This document shows positions 27,382 to 36,975 of a stretch of DNA of 64,000 bases, in pieces. The stretch covers positions 1 through 64,000 of the forward strand of contig NZ_SMKQ01000024.1 in NCBI RefSeq assembly GCF_004348995.1. The letters run 5' to 3'. The stretch comes from Nonomuraea terrae (GTDB taxonomy: Bacteria; Actinomycetota; Actinomycetes; Streptosporangiales; Streptosporangiaceae). Made by a program: the position numbers and the translations under genes. Under the pieces are notes generated by a model. The model did no database searches and had not been told where the DNA came from. It saw only the letters and a program-made list of their open reading frames with translations. Each line of letters starts with the position of its first letter. Positions within the stretch are counted from its first letter, which is position 1.

Positions 27382-28407
27382 ATGTCCATCACTGTCAACC
27401 GGCAGATGCGGCTCGCCGCGCCCGGAGCCGACTTCACCCTGGTCGAGCAGCCCGTACGCGAGCCGGGCGTCAACCAGGTCCGCGTCACCGTCGAGGCGTG
27501 CAGCATCTGCACGCACTCGGACATGCTGGTCGGCTCCGGCCACTTCCCGGGTGCCTCCTTTCCTCTCACCCTCGGCCACGAGATCGCCGGCCGTGTCGAC
27601 GCCGTCGGGCCGGGTGTGACCGGTTGGTCCGTCGGCGACCGCGTGGCCGTCGGCTGGTACGGCGGAAGCTGCGGCCACTGCCACGCCTGCCGTACCGGTG
27701 AGGGCATCTACTGCGAGGAGCTGCAGATCCCGAGCGTCAGCTACCCTGGCGGCTTCGCCGACTCCGTCGTCGTCCCGGCGATGGCCCTGGCCGCCGTCCC
27801 GGACGAGCTGACGGCCGCCGAGGCGGCCCCGCTCGCGTGCGCCGGCGTGACCGCGTACAACGCGCTGCGCCGCAGCGCCGCCCGTCCGGGCGACACCGTG
27901 GCCGTTCTCGGCCTCGGCGGTCTGGGCCACCTCGGTGTGCAGTTCGCGGCGAAGATGGGCTTCGAGACGGTCTCCATCGCGCGCGGCGACAAGGCCGAGC
28001 TCGCCCGGCAGCTCGGAGCGAGCCACTACATCGACAACAGCACCGCCGACGTCGCCAAGGAGCTGCAGGCGCTCGGCGGGGCCAAGGTCGTGCTCTCCAC
28101 CGTCTCCTCGGCCGCGGCCGCGTCGGCGACCATCGACGGGCTGGGGCTGCACGGCGAGCTCGTGCTCGCCGGGCTCAGCATGGAGAAGGTCGAAGCGTCG
28201 CTCTTCCAGCTCGGTCACGGAGGCAAGCGCGTCTACGGCCACTTCTCCGGCACCTCGATCGACACGCAGGACACCCTCCGGTTCGCCGCGCAGACCGGCG
28301 TGCGGGCGTGGATCGAGCAGGCGCGGCTGGAAGAGGCCGGCGCCGCCTTCACCAGGGCCGTCAGCGGCGACGTCCGTTTCCGCATGGTGCTGACCACCGG
28401 CAACTGA
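27382..28407 (+). CDS. Zinc-dependent alcohol dehydrogenase
   Basis: 341 residues. Catalytic zinc ligands Cys in CSICTHSD and the pair GHEIAGRV, structural zinc cysteines in GGSCGHCHACRTGEGIYC, and the Rossmann motif GLGGLGHLGVQFA. This is the propanol-preferring ADH/AdhA-like subgroup. Oxidises primary alcohols or reduces aldehydes with NAD(H). A 219-bp gap with a TTGACA at about 27242 separates it from the divergent XRE regulator. Confidence 0.93.
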   Translation: MSITVNRQMRLAAPGADFTLVEQPVREPGVNQVRVTVEACSICTHSDMLVGSGHFPGASFPLTLGHEIAGRVDAVGPGVTGWSVGDRVAVGWYGGSCGHCHACRTGEGIYCEELQIPSVSYPGGFADSVVVPAMALAAVPDELTAAEAAPLACAGVTAYNALRRSAARPGDTVAVLGLGGLGHLGVQFAAKMGFETVSIARGDKAELARQLGASHYIDNSTADVAKELQALGGAKVVLSTVSSAAAASATIDGLGLHGELVLAGLSMEKVEASLFQLGHGGKRVYGHFSGTSIDTQDTLRFAAQTGVRAWIEQARLEEAGAAFTRAVSGDVRFRMVLTTGN

Positions 28408-28467
28408 ACGCCTGGCGGGCCGCCGCGCGCCACGGCGGTGGCCCGCCCTCGAACCAAGGAGCAGAAC

Positions 28468-29221
28468 ATGTCCTCAGTCGTCCTCATCACCGGCGCCTCC
28501 AGCGGGATCGGCAACCTCACCGCCCGGGCGCTGGCCACCGCCGGCCACACCGTCCACGCGAGCATGCGCGACCCCGGCGGACGCAACGCCGCCCATGCGC
28601 GCGAGCTGCTCGACTTCGCCCGGCGCGACGGGCTCGACCTGCGGAATTCGACGTGAACCTCATCGGCGCGCAGCGCGTCAACCGCGCGGTGCTGCCGCAC
28701 ATGCGGGCCCGCCGCTCCGGCACACTCCTCTACGTCGGCAGCACCTCCTCCGTCATGGTGCCGCCGTTTTTTGGCCCGTACGTGGCCTCGAAGGCGGCTT
28801 CGACATCCTGGCGCAGGTCACCGGGTACGAGGTCGGCCGGTTCGGCATCGAGACGACCATCGTGATGCCGGGCCCGTTCACCAAGGGCACCTCGCACTTC
28901 CCCAACGCCGACCACGCCGGCGACACCCGGGTCGCGCGGGACTACGCCGCCGTTCTGGGGGACATGGTGGACAGGAACGAAGAGGCCACCGAGACCCTCT
29001 TCCAGGGAGCCGACGCCGAGCCGGTCGCCGTCGCCGAGGAGATCACGCGCATCCTCGCCCTGCCCTCGGGCACCCGGCCCTTCCGCAGCGTGGTCGACTT
29101 CACCGAGGCCGGCGTCGAGGAGCTCAACCACGCGCTGCTCGATGCCCAGGAGAAGTTCCTGGACCGCATGGGCTTCGGCGAGCTGTTCCCGGGTGTCACC
29201 CCGTACCGCTCCGTTGCTTGA
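28468..29221 (+). pseudogene. SDR family oxidoreductase, broken by deletion and frameshifts
   Basis: Three reading frames are needed. The first encodes VLITGASSGIGNLTARAL and ends at a stop near 28656. The second, from about 28650, encodes FDVNLIGAQRVNRAVLPHM and GPYVASKA with the catalytic Tyr and Lys. The third, from about 28797, encodes FDILAQVTGYEVGRFGIETT and runs to 29221. The NNAG segment is deleted. Ribosome site AGGAGC remains. It followed the ADH gene in one operon. Confidence 0.85.
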
Positions 29222-29308
29222 TCCGCCCCAGCACATACGCTGGCCAGGCGGTGTCCGGTCGCGTCGAACGACGGGGCCGGTAATGACAGCAGAGCGGAGT
29301 TCATCGAT

Positions 29309-30232
29309 ATGAAAGCGGTCGTTCTGGATAAGTTCGGTTCGGCGGACGATCTCCATCTCGTCGACCTTCCCGAGCCCAAGGTCGCGCCCGGCGAGGTGCT
29401 GATCCGGGTCAAGGCCGCGGGCGTGAATCCCGTGGACTGGAAGCTCGCCGCCGGCTATCTCGACCCCATCATGGAGACCGGTTTCCCCCTGATCCCCGGC
29501 TGGGACGTGGCCGGCGTCGTCGAACGCGTCGGGCTCGACTCCCCGGAGTTCGCGGTCGGCGACGAGGTCTACGGCTACGCGCGCAAGGACTGGGCGAAGA
29601 ACGGCACCTACGCCGAGCTCGTCTCGGCGAACGTGCGGATGCTCGCCAGGAAGCCGTCCTCCGCGACCTGGGAGCAGGCGGCGGGGGTGCCGCTGGCCGG
29701 GCTGACCGCATACCAGGCGATCAAGCGCGCCGGGGTGACAGAGGGCGACACCGTACTGGTCCACGCGGCGGCCGGCGGTGTGGGATCGCTCGGCGTGCAG
29801 ATCGCGGCGGCGCTCGGCGCCCGCGTCATCGGCACCGCCAGCGAGCGCAACCACGACTTCCTGCGCTCACTGGGCGCCGAACCGGTCGCCTACGGGGAGG
29901 GCCTGGCCGACCGGGTACGCGCACTGGCGCCCGAAGGCGTCGACGCCGCCCTCGACTTCGTCGGAAGTGACGAGGCGATCGACGTGTCGTTCGCGCTGGC
30001 CCGGCGCGCCGATCGTGTGGTGTCCATCGCCGGGGGACGGGTCCAGGAGCACGGCGGCCACATCATCTGGGTCCGCCCCGACGCGGCCGACCTGGCGACC
30101 CTGGCCGAGCTCATCGACGCGGGCAAGATGACGATTCACGTGGACAAGACACTGCCGCTCGCCGAGGCGGCCGAGGCGTGGCGCCTGAGCGCGACAGGCC
30201 GGACCCGCGGCAAGATCGTCCTCACCATCTGA
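29309..30232 (+). CDS. NADP-dependent MDR oxidoreductase (quinone reductase-like)
   Basis: 307 residues. GroES-like half with GVNPVDWKLAAG and Rossmann half with HAAAGGVGSLGVQIA. No zinc cysteines. Similar to the AdhP/YhdH-like and crotonyl-type zinc-independent reductases; substrate unknown. It is transcribed from its own promoter after the SDR pseudogene. Confidence 0.92.
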   Translation: MKAVVLDKFGSADDLHLVDLPEPKVAPGEVLIRVKAAGVNPVDWKLAAGYLDPIMETGFPLIPGWDVAGVVERVGLDSPEFAVGDEVYGYARKDWAKNGTYAELVSANVRMLARKPSSATWEQAAGVPLAGLTAYQAIKRAGVTEGDTVLVHAAAGGVGSLGVQIAAALGARVIGTASERNHDFLRSLGAEPVAYGEGLADRVRALAPEGVDAALDFVGSDEAIDVSFALARRADRVVSIAGGRVQEHGGHIIWVRPDAADLATLAELIDAGKMTIHVDKTLPLAEAAEAWRLSATGRTRGKIVLTI

Positions 30233-30275
30233 CCCCGGCCCCGTGCCGGTCTGACGCCGTCTCGGCGGACGCCGG

Positions 30276-30293
30276 GGGATGCCCACGCATCCC
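30276..30293. terminator. Possible terminator hairpin after MDR gene
   Basis: GGGATGC-CCAC-GCATCCC has a perfect 7-bp stem and a four-base loop, 44 bp after the MDR stop. No T-run follows, which is common for terminators in this GC range. Confidence 0.4.
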
Positions 30294-30408
30294 ACGGCTG
30301 TCAGACCCCTGCCCTACCCTTCCCAAGGTGGCCGGCGAACCGGTGTGTACGACAGGATGCCGACTTCCGCCGTAGGCTGCATCCGCAGGTAACGGACAGG
30401 AGGCTGAG

Positions 30409-31077
30409 GTGGCCGAGACAACGGTGGCCGAGGTGATGGCCGAGCTCACCGAGCTTGAGGACCCGCGGATACGCGAGGTGAACGAGAAACACGGTGACGA
30501 TCACGGTGTGAACCTCAGCAAGCTGCGCGCGCTCGCGAAGCGGCTGAAGACGCAGCAGGAACTCGCGTGCCGGCTCTGGGAGACGGATGACACCGCGGCG
30601 AGACTGCTGGCGCTCCTGATCTGCCGCCCGAAGGCGTTCGAGCGTGACCAGTTGGACGTCATGGTGCGCGAGGCACGCACACCCAAGGTGCACGACTGGC
30701 TCGTGAACTACGTGGTGAAGAAGAACCCGCACGCCGAAGAGCTGCGCCTGGTCTGGTTCGCCGATCCGGATCCGGTGGTCGCGAGCGCCGGCTGGGCGCT
30801 GACCGCCGAACGCGTGACGAAGAAGCCCGAGGGCCTCGACCTCGCGGGGCTGCTCGACGTCATCGAGGCGGAGATGAAAGACGCCCCGGATCGCCTGCAG
30901 TGGGCGATGAACAACTGCCTGGCTCAGATCGGGATCGAGCACGCCGAGCACCGCGCCCGTGCTCTCGACATCGGTGAGCGCCTGCAGGTGCTCAAGGACT
31001 ACCCGACTTCCCCGGGCTGCACGTCTCCGTTCGCGCCCATCTGGATCACCGAGATGGTGCGCCGGCAGCACGATTAG
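30409..31077 (+). CDS. DNA alkylation repair (AlkD-like) HEAT-repeat protein
   Basis: 222 residues, almost wholly helical. LRALAKRLKTQQELACRLW and VVASAGWALTAERVTKKP match the AlkD-like family, whose HEAT-type helices wrap damaged DNA. AlkD glycosylases remove bulky or cationic alkylated bases without base flipping. Whether this member keeps the catalytic Asp/Trp set cannot be decided by eye. GTG 30409 follows GGAGGCTGAG. Its 3' end overlaps the converging hydrolase by 32 bp. Confidence 0.8.
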   Translation: MAETTVAEVMAELTELEDPRIREVNEKHGDDHGVNLSKLRALAKRLKTQQELACRLWETDDTAARLLALLICRPKAFERDQLDVMVREARTPKVHDWLVNYVVKKNPHAEELRLVWFADPDPVVASAGWALTAERVTKKPEGLDLAGLLDVIEAEMKDAPDRLQWAMNNCLAQIGIEHAEHRARALDIGERLQVLKDYPTSPGCTSPFAPIWITEMVRRQHD

Positions 31078-32014
31078 TCGCGGCTGGTTTCGTCACCTCA
31101 TCGAGAAGGCTGTTCAGGAGTGTGACCCGGCGTTCGGTGTGGTCGTTCATTGTGATGAGAGCCACGCTCAGGCCCAGGTCGGGTATTCGGGCATGTTGGG
31201 CACGCAGGCCTGTCCAGCCTCCTCCGTGACGGAAGACCCGGTGTCCGGCATGTGATCGGACGCCGATGCCCCAGGCGTAGTCGATCGGCGTTCCGTCATC
31301 GAGGCGTCCCGGAGTCTCCATGAGAGTGGAGATGCCGAGCTCGTCGGCGTTGAGCGCCTGGCCCCATCGCAGCAGATCGCCGAGGGTGCTCCATACCCCT
31401 CCGTCGCCAAGGGACAGTGGGGCCGGATGCGGGCAGACGAGCGGCACAGCCCCTGGGGGCGTGGGTTCGGGCCCGCGCCAGTAACGGGTGCCGGTCATCG
31501 CCAGTGGAGCGAAGAGGCGATGCTGCGCCAGATCGGGCAGCGGCTGGTCGGCCACTCGCTCCACGACGGCGGCCAGGCATACGTATCCGGCGTTGGAATA
31601 GACGTGCTGAGTTCCGGGCTGATGGTCGAGGCTCGGGAACTGGGTGAGTGCTTCGATGACGCCTGCGCCGGTCCGGTCCGTACCGCTCCCGATGATGGCG
31701 TCGATCTGGGCATCAGCGGGGAGAGCCGCCGTGTGATGGACGAGGTGCCGCAGACGGATGGTCTCGGCCCATGCCGGTAGCTCGGGCAGCCACCGTGACA
31801 AAGGCGACTGCATGTCCAGAGCACCATCATGGGCGAGCAGCGCCGCGCAGGCCGCGGTCATCTGCTTCGACAGCGACGCGACGTAGGTGGGCGTCGTGAC
31901 AGTCAGCCCTTGGGCCAGCTGGATGACAGACCCGTGCTTCTGCATTCCGACCACGATCGGTTCGTCAGTGCGATACCCAGCTTCAGCGACAAGGGCGGTC
32001 ATTCGCTGTTGCAT
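31046..32014 (-). CDS. Beta-lactamase-fold serine hydrolase
   Basis: 322 residues, no signal peptide. Class C/DD-peptidase-like motifs: S-x-x-K in ASLSKQMT (about residue 47), Y-S-N in VYSNAGYV and HGGGWTG near the C-terminus. Such proteins are esterases, amidases or peptidases; the lack of a signal peptide suggests a cytoplasmic esterase. Overlaps the end of the AlkD-like gene on the other strand. Confidence 0.88.
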   Translation of the reverse strand: MQQRMTALVAEAGYRTDEPIVVGMQKHGSVIQLAQGLTVTTPTYVASLSKQMTAACAALLAHDGALDMQSPLSRWLPELPAWAETIRLRHLVHHTAALPADAQIDAIIGSGTDRTGAGVIEALTQFPSLDHQPGTQHVYSNAGYVCLAAVVERVADQPLPDLAQHRLFAPLAMTGTRYWRGPEPTPPGAVPLVCPHPAPLSLGDGGVWSTLGDLLRWGQALNADELGISTLMETPGRLDDGTPIDYAWGIGVRSHAGHRVFRHGGGWTGLRAQHARIPDLGLSVALITMNDHTERRVTLLNSLLDEVTKPAATNRAAGAPSR

Positions 32015-32108
32015 CTGAGACGTCTCGGCTTCTCCGTGATGGCGGGGTCGCGGCCGGCGGTTCGGCTGAGGTCGCGAGGGCGTCAGCGCTGGGAGAGGAA
32101 ACGCAGGA

Positions 32109-32303
32109 TCACATGCTGGTGATCGCGACCTTCTTGCCGATGAAGGACTTGTCCTGGATGATCACACGGCGGTCGGCGAGTCCCAGAAATGCCGTTCCCG
32201 CGCCGATGGCGTCATAGACGGCGATGATTTGCTCGTTCTGCATGAGGCCGCTCTGGATCTGCTGCAGTTGTTCCTGCTTGTCGTACGGGACGGACTGGTT
32301 CAC
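32109..32303 (-). pseudogene. Truncated bacterial PH-domain protein
   Basis: 64 residues, MNQSVPYDKQEQLQQIQ to VAITSM. The N-terminal half matches small YokE-like PH proteins, including AVYDAIGAGTAFLGLADRR. Those are normally near 120 residues; here the frame stops just after the FIGKKVAI strand, losing the second half of the PH barrel. Codons and start look sound, so a truncation is more likely than a mini-protein. Confidence 0.65.
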
Positions 32304-32659
32304 AGAAACTCCCTACCGCATGTCCGGTCGGCGATAACGCCACACTACGACTGAACAGCGGCTCGTGGATCTTGAACGACCGGCTGGTTTCCGGGCCTGG
32401 CCAGTCGCTGTGCGATGCGGCCGACGTGCGGTTCCCGGGCGAGGGGCGATGTCGCGGATGCTCCCTTCACAGCTCCAGTGGGCCGAGGTCGCGGACCATG
32501 CGGGCGGCCTTCCGTCGCGTGTCAGCTGGGGCGTCAGGACGGTGACGGCCCGGTATCAGCGCGGTCGGCGATGGTGGAGCACATGAACGGCTCGCCGCGG
32601 CCAAAGAGGTCAAGCCGGGACGGGTTTCGCAGATCGAACACTTAAGGGCAAGGAGCTTC
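32304..32659. other. Intergenic stretch with traces of two lost genes
   Basis: No intact gene. On the minus strand, 32467-32535 reads as a plausible C-terminal tail (RRKAARMVRDLGPLEL and stop). On the plus strand, 32588-32645 encodes RLAAAKEVKPGRVSQIEH, which looks like the recognition part of an XRE helix-turn-helix and runs in frame into the following hydrolase start. Both are too short to be functional. Confidence 0.35.
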
Positions 32660-33892
32660 ATGATGGGGCAAAACAACAGCGGCTTCTCCGAAGCAGGGCT
32701 GCGCAGACTGCGCGAGGTGCTGGCACGGCATGTCGAGTCCAAGCGGATTCCCGGGCTGGTCGCCCTGGTCAGCCGGGGCGGTGAGACGCACGTCGAAGCG
32801 ATCGGGACGATGCGCCATGACGGTGGCGCGCCGATGCGCCGGGACACGATCTTCCGGATGGCCTCCACGTCCAAGCCGCTGTCGATCGCGGCGGCGATGG
32901 TGCTGCTGGACGAGTGCCGGCTGCGGCTGGACGACGTGGTGGATGCGTTGCTGCCGGAACTGGCCGACCGGCAGGTGCTGACGCGGCCCGACGCCCCGCT
33001 GGACGACACCGTTCCGGCGCGCCGGCCGATCACCGTGCGGGACGTGCTGACCTCCACCTTCGGGCTCGGCATGGACTTCACCTCGCTGGGCACCCCGATC
33101 ATGAACGCGATCTTCGAGCAGAACCTCACGCCCTCGGGACCGGAGCCGCAGCCCGGGCCGGACGAGTGGATGCGCCGCCTGGGCGCGCTGCCGCTGCAGT
33201 ACCAGCCCGGCGAGCGCTGGCAGTACCACATCAGCAACGACCTGGTAGGCGTGCTGGTGGCCCGGGTCACCGGCCAGTCGTTCGAGGAGTTCCTGCGCGA
33301 GCGCATCTTCGAGCCTCTCGGCATGACCGACACCGGCTTCCACGTGCCCGCCGAGAAGATCGACCGGCTGCCCACCCTGTACGCCCCCGACCCGCAGACG
33401 GGTGAGTTCCTGGCGTGGGACGAGCCCGAGGGTGGCCGCTGGAGCAAGCCGCCGGCGTTCCAGGGCGGCGGTGGCGGTTTGGTCTCGACCGCCGACGACT
33501 ACCACGCCTACTTCCGGATGCTGCTCAACGGCGGGGTGCACAACGGCCGGCGCATCCTGTCCCGCCCGGCCGTGGAGCTGATGACCACCAACCGCCTCAC
33601 CCCCGAACAGAACGCCCCCCGCACCGCCATGGCGGTCAACAACGTGCACATCTCCTTCGGTCAGGGCCAGCAGGGCGGCTGGGGCATCGGCATGGCGGTG
33701 CGCACGTACCGCGGCGACTACGCGCCGATCGGCCAGTTCGGCTGGGACGGGGGCAGCGGCACCTCGGCCTACGCCGACCCGGTCAACCAGCTCACCGGAA
33801 TCCTGCTCTGCCAGCTCGGCTACTCCGTTCCGAGTCCGGCGCACCTGATGAACGACTTCTGGACCACGCTCTACCAGGCGATCGACGACTGA
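32660..33892 (+). CDS. Class C beta-lactamase-like serine hydrolase (esterase)
   Basis: 410 residues, no signal peptide. S-x-x-K is STSK at residues 69-72 after IFRM, the second motif region is QYHISNDLVG, and the third-motif region is FGWDGGSGTS. Matches the EstB-type/beta-lactamase family of cytoplasmic esterases. AGGAGC lies six bases before the tandem ATG start. The next gene, an SDR, starts 38 bp downstream, so they probably shared an operon. Confidence 0.92.
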   Translation: MMGQNNSGFSEAGLRRLREVLARHVESKRIPGLVALVSRGGETHVEAIGTMRHDGGAPMRRDTIFRMASTSKPLSIAAAMVLLDECRLRLDDVVDALLPELADRQVLTRPDAPLDDTVPARRPITVRDVLTSTFGLGMDFTSLGTPIMNAIFEQNLTPSGPEPQPGPDEWMRRLGALPLQYQPGERWQYHISNDLVGVLVARVTGQSFEEFLRERIFEPLGMTDTGFHVPAEKIDRLPTLYAPDPQTGEFLAWDEPEGGRWSKPPAFQGGGGGLVSTADDYHAYFRMLLNGGVHNGRRILSRPAVELMTTNRLTPEQNAPRTAMAVNNVHISFGQGQQGGWGIGMAVRTYRGDYAPIGQFGWDGGSGTSAYADPVNQLTGILLCQLGYSVPSPAHLMNDFWTTLYQAIDD

Positions 33893-33930
33893 TGAAAGGA
33901 GCTCAACGACCGATGCCAGGAGTGAGTGTC

Positions 33931-34737
33931 ATGCGTGTCTGGTTCATTACGGGTGCGTCCAGGGGTCTGGGCAGAGCCTTCACGGAGGCGGCGCTGAGCA
34001 GGGGAGATTGTGGCCGCGGCCCGCGACGTGGCGCCACTGGCGGGCCTGCAGGCCCGCCACCCCGACACCCTGGCGTGCGTCCCGCTCGACGTCTCCGACC
34101 GCGCCGCGGTGCACGAGGGCGTGGAACGGGCGGTGACCGCGTTCGGCAGGCTCGACATCGTCGTCAACAACGCCGGCGCGATGTTGTACGGCATGGTCGA
34201 AGAGGCCACGGAGGCCCAGGTCCGAGCCCACTTCGACGTCAACGTCCTGGGCCAGATCTGGCTCACCCAGGCCGTGCTGCCCCACCTGCGGGCCCAGGGC
34301 TCGGGCCACATCCTCCTGGTGACGACGATGGGCACGGGCGGCGGGGTGGCTCGGCCGGTCTGTACGCGGCGGGCAAGTCCGCCATCGACTCCCTCGGCCA
34401 GGCGCTGGCCACGGAGGTCGAACCCTTCGGCGTCAAGGTCACCATCGTCCAGCCGGGTGGCTACGACACCGGCCTGTTCACCACCGGCACGACGGCCACC
34501 ACGCCCGACCCGGCCTATGACCCGCTGCGAGCGAAGCCGGCCGAGATGTGGGGCGACGAGGCGGGGCCCGACCCGAGCACGGCCGCACCGGTCCTCATGA
34601 AGCTCGTGGACCTGCCCGACCCGCCCCTGCGGCTGATCGTCGGCAGCCAGTCCTTCGACCTGGTCCACCAGATGAACCAGGCCAGGACCGAGGCGTACCG
34701 CGCCTGGGAACACCTCAGCCGTCAAGCTCCGGGCTGA
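33931..34737 (+). pseudogene. SDR oxidoreductase with two compensating frameshifts
   Basis: The frame starts with VWFITGASRGLGRAFTEAAL, shifts by one base near 34007, continues with AARDVAPLAGLQARHPDT and IVVNNAGAMLYG, then shifts back near 34345 and continues with AGLYAAGKSAIDSLGQAL and a full C-terminus. No segment is missing. Restoring both shifts gives one normal SDR of about 270 residues. Either this is recent inactivation or two sequencing errors; I cannot tell. AGGAG lies eight bases before ATG 33931. Confidence 0.8.
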
Positions 34738-34816
34738 CAACCGCGTTCCGGTCCGGCTACGTGACATACGCATCGCGCATCACAACGCGACAAACGACAC
34801 GATCGAAAGGTCATGG

Positions 34817-36406
34817 ATGATGAAGCATCACGATGCCACCCGACCCACGGAAGAAGACTTGCGAGGAGAGCGGCCGGCGGGAGACACCGACGTGATCATC
34901 GTGGGGGCCGGCCCGACCGGTCTCATGCTGGCTGCCGAACTACGCTTGGCCGGGGTGCGGCCGCTGGTGCTGGAACGGCAGCCGCGGCCCCGGAACACCC
35001 CCAAGGCGGGCGGCCTGGGCGGGCAGATCTTGGAATTGCTGCGCTACCGGGGCTTGCTGGAACGTTTCGAAGCGGCCTGCACCGGCCCTGTGCCGGCTCC
35101 CCGGTTCCCCTTCGGCGGGGTGCATCTGGACTTCACCCGGCTGCCTGATCCCCCGATGCACGCCCTGCCGCTCCCGCAGCAACTGCTTGAGCGGCTGCTC
35201 GACGAACGCGCAGGCGAACTCGGCGTCGATGTCCGCCGCGGACACGAGGTGATCGGGGTGAGCCAGGACGACGACGCGGTGACCGTGGACGTGCGGGGCC
35301 CGGACGGGCCGTACCGGACGAGCAGCCGGTACCTCGTCGGATGTGACGGCGCGCGCAGCCGCATCCGTGACTGGGCCGGCGTGCCGTTCCCCGGCACCGT
35401 CTATCCGGAGGTCAACCGGCTGGCCCAGGTCACCTTGCCCGACACGGTGAACGTGCGCGGCAATGGCGATGTGGACGTGCCCGGCTTCGGTACCATCCGC
35501 GCCGGTTTCACCCGCACGGACCACGGTCTGCTCGGCCTCGGCTCCTCACCCGACTCCGCGATCGTCTCGATCTACACCATCGAAGAGGAGAACACCGACT
35601 ACGACGACGACATCCCGATGACCGTCACCGAACTGCAGGACAGCGTGCGCCGCGTGCTCGGCGCCGACCTGCCGGTGGCCGAGGCGGCCCGGCTGTCGCG
35701 CTTCACCTTTAAGGCCCGCCAGGCCGAACGCTACCGCGAGGGGCGGATCCTGCTGGCCGGTGACGCGGCGCACCTGTTCCCGGCCACCGGAGTGGCGCTC
35801 AATGCCGGCATGCTGGACGCGGTCAACCTGGCCTGGAAGCTGGCCGCCGACCTCCACGGCACGGCTCCGGCCGGCCTGCTGGACACCTACCACGCCGAAC
35901 GCCACCTGGCCGGCGCTCGCACCCTGCTGCACACCCGAGCACAGGTGGCCCTGCGGCGCGGGCACGATGCAGCCGCCGAAGCGCTGCGGGAGGTCTTCCA
36001 GGAACTGCTCGCCGACGAGCAGCCGCTGCGCCGCATGGGAGCCCTGGTCGCGGGCACCGACATCCGCTACCCGATGCCCGGCACCGGCCATCATCCGCTG
36101 GCCGGCGCCTTCGCCCCCGACCTCACCCTGCACACCGGCCAGGGCATCACCAGCGTCGCCAAGCTCATGCACCCCGCCCGGCCCGTCCTGCTCGACCTGG
36201 CCGACCGCCCAGAGCTCCGCCAGACCGCCCGGGACTGGCGTCATCTCCTCGACGTCCACACCGCCAAGACCGACGATCGACCGGCCGACGCCCTGCTGAT
36301 CCGCCCGGACGGCCACGTCGCCTGGGCCGCCGGCCTCGACGAGTCCACGGACAGCGCCACGCCCACGCTGCGTGAGGCACTCTCCGCATGGTTCGGAACG
36401 CCTTGA
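34817..36406 (+). CDS. FAD-dependent aromatic monooxygenase (rifampicin-monooxygenase-like)
   Basis: 529 residues. FAD motifs: GxGxxG in VIIVGAGPTGLMLAAEL (about residue 30), DG in LVGCDGARSRIR and GD in LLAGDAAHLFPATGVALN. A C-terminal thioredoxin-like domain (about 400-529) is present. This is the PHBH/UbiH-type class A flavoprotein group that includes rifampicin monooxygenase, PgaE and tetracycline-modifying enzymes. It hydroxylates an aromatic substrate with NADPH and oxygen. Antibiotic inactivation or polyketide tailoring is possible; no biosynthetic cluster is adjacent. Confidence 0.92.
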   Translation: MMKHHDATRPTEEDLRGERPAGDTDVIIVGAGPTGLMLAAELRLAGVRPLVLERQPRPRNTPKAGGLGGQILELLRYRGLLERFEAACTGPVPAPRFPFGGVHLDFTRLPDPPMHALPLPQQLLERLLDERAGELGVDVRRGHEVIGVSQDDDAVTVDVRGPDGPYRTSSRYLVGCDGARSRIRDWAGVPFPGTVYPEVNRLAQVTLPDTVNVRGNGDVDVPGFGTIRAGFTRTDHGLLGLGSSPDSAIVSIYTIEEENTDYDDDIPMTVTELQDSVRRVLGADLPVAEAARLSRFTFKARQAERYREGRILLAGDAAHLFPATGVALNAGMLDAVNLAWKLAADLHGTAPAGLLDTYHAERHLAGARTLLHTRAQVALRRGHDAAAEALREVFQELLADEQPLRRMGALVAGTDIRYPMPGTGHHPLAGAFAPDLTLHTGQGITSVAKLMHPARPVLLDLADRPELRQTARDWRHLLDVHTAKTDDRPADALLIRPDGHVAWAAGLDESTDSATPTLREALSAWFGTP

Positions 36407-36887
36407 AAGGCCAAGGCGGCCGAGACCCAGACCGCCCTCAAAGACGCCGCGCGCCGGTTGTTCATGGAGCGCGGCTACCTGAACACCAAGATCACCGACA
36501 TCACCGCCGCGGCCGGCCGTGCCACCGGGTCGTTCTACGACCACTTCGCCGGTAAGGAGGAGCTGCTTCAGGCTCTGATGGCCGACCTGGAGCAGCAGGC
36601 CGACGCCGAGGTCGCGGCCTGGGAGCACCCGCGCGACCATGACCTGTCCGATCGCGATCAACTGCGCCGGCACCTGGCCGTCGCCTGGCGCGCCCACGGC
36701 GAGCATCTCCCGGTGATTGTGGCCCGCCTCCAATCGGTCATGGCCGACATTCGGCTACGCCGTACTCACTGCCGGACGGGGCGCTCCGAATGCCTCCGAC
36801 GGCGAGATCATCGACACCCTGACCAACCTGCTCCTGCACGGCCTTGCCGGCGCCGGAGCCCCTGACCTCACAGACCCCGTCACCTGA
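36407..36887 (+). pseudogene. TetR regulator lacking its start and an internal segment
   Basis: The HTH domain reads directly from the codon after the monooxygenase TGA, in the same frame: [40 protein letters not shown]. No ATG, GTG or TTG exists before TTG 36458, which falls inside helix 1. Near 36749 about 40-50 residues are missing and the frame changes; the true tail [20 protein letters not shown] then runs to a TGA at 36885. Both defects indicate a dead gene. Confidence 0.8.
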
Positions 36888-36975
36888 ACAGCCGGTCCAC
36901 ACCCGCGCGATCATGCTCGATCCAGCTCAGAGCGAGTGTTTCTCGGGCGGTCACGATGTGTGACGCCACGTCGCT

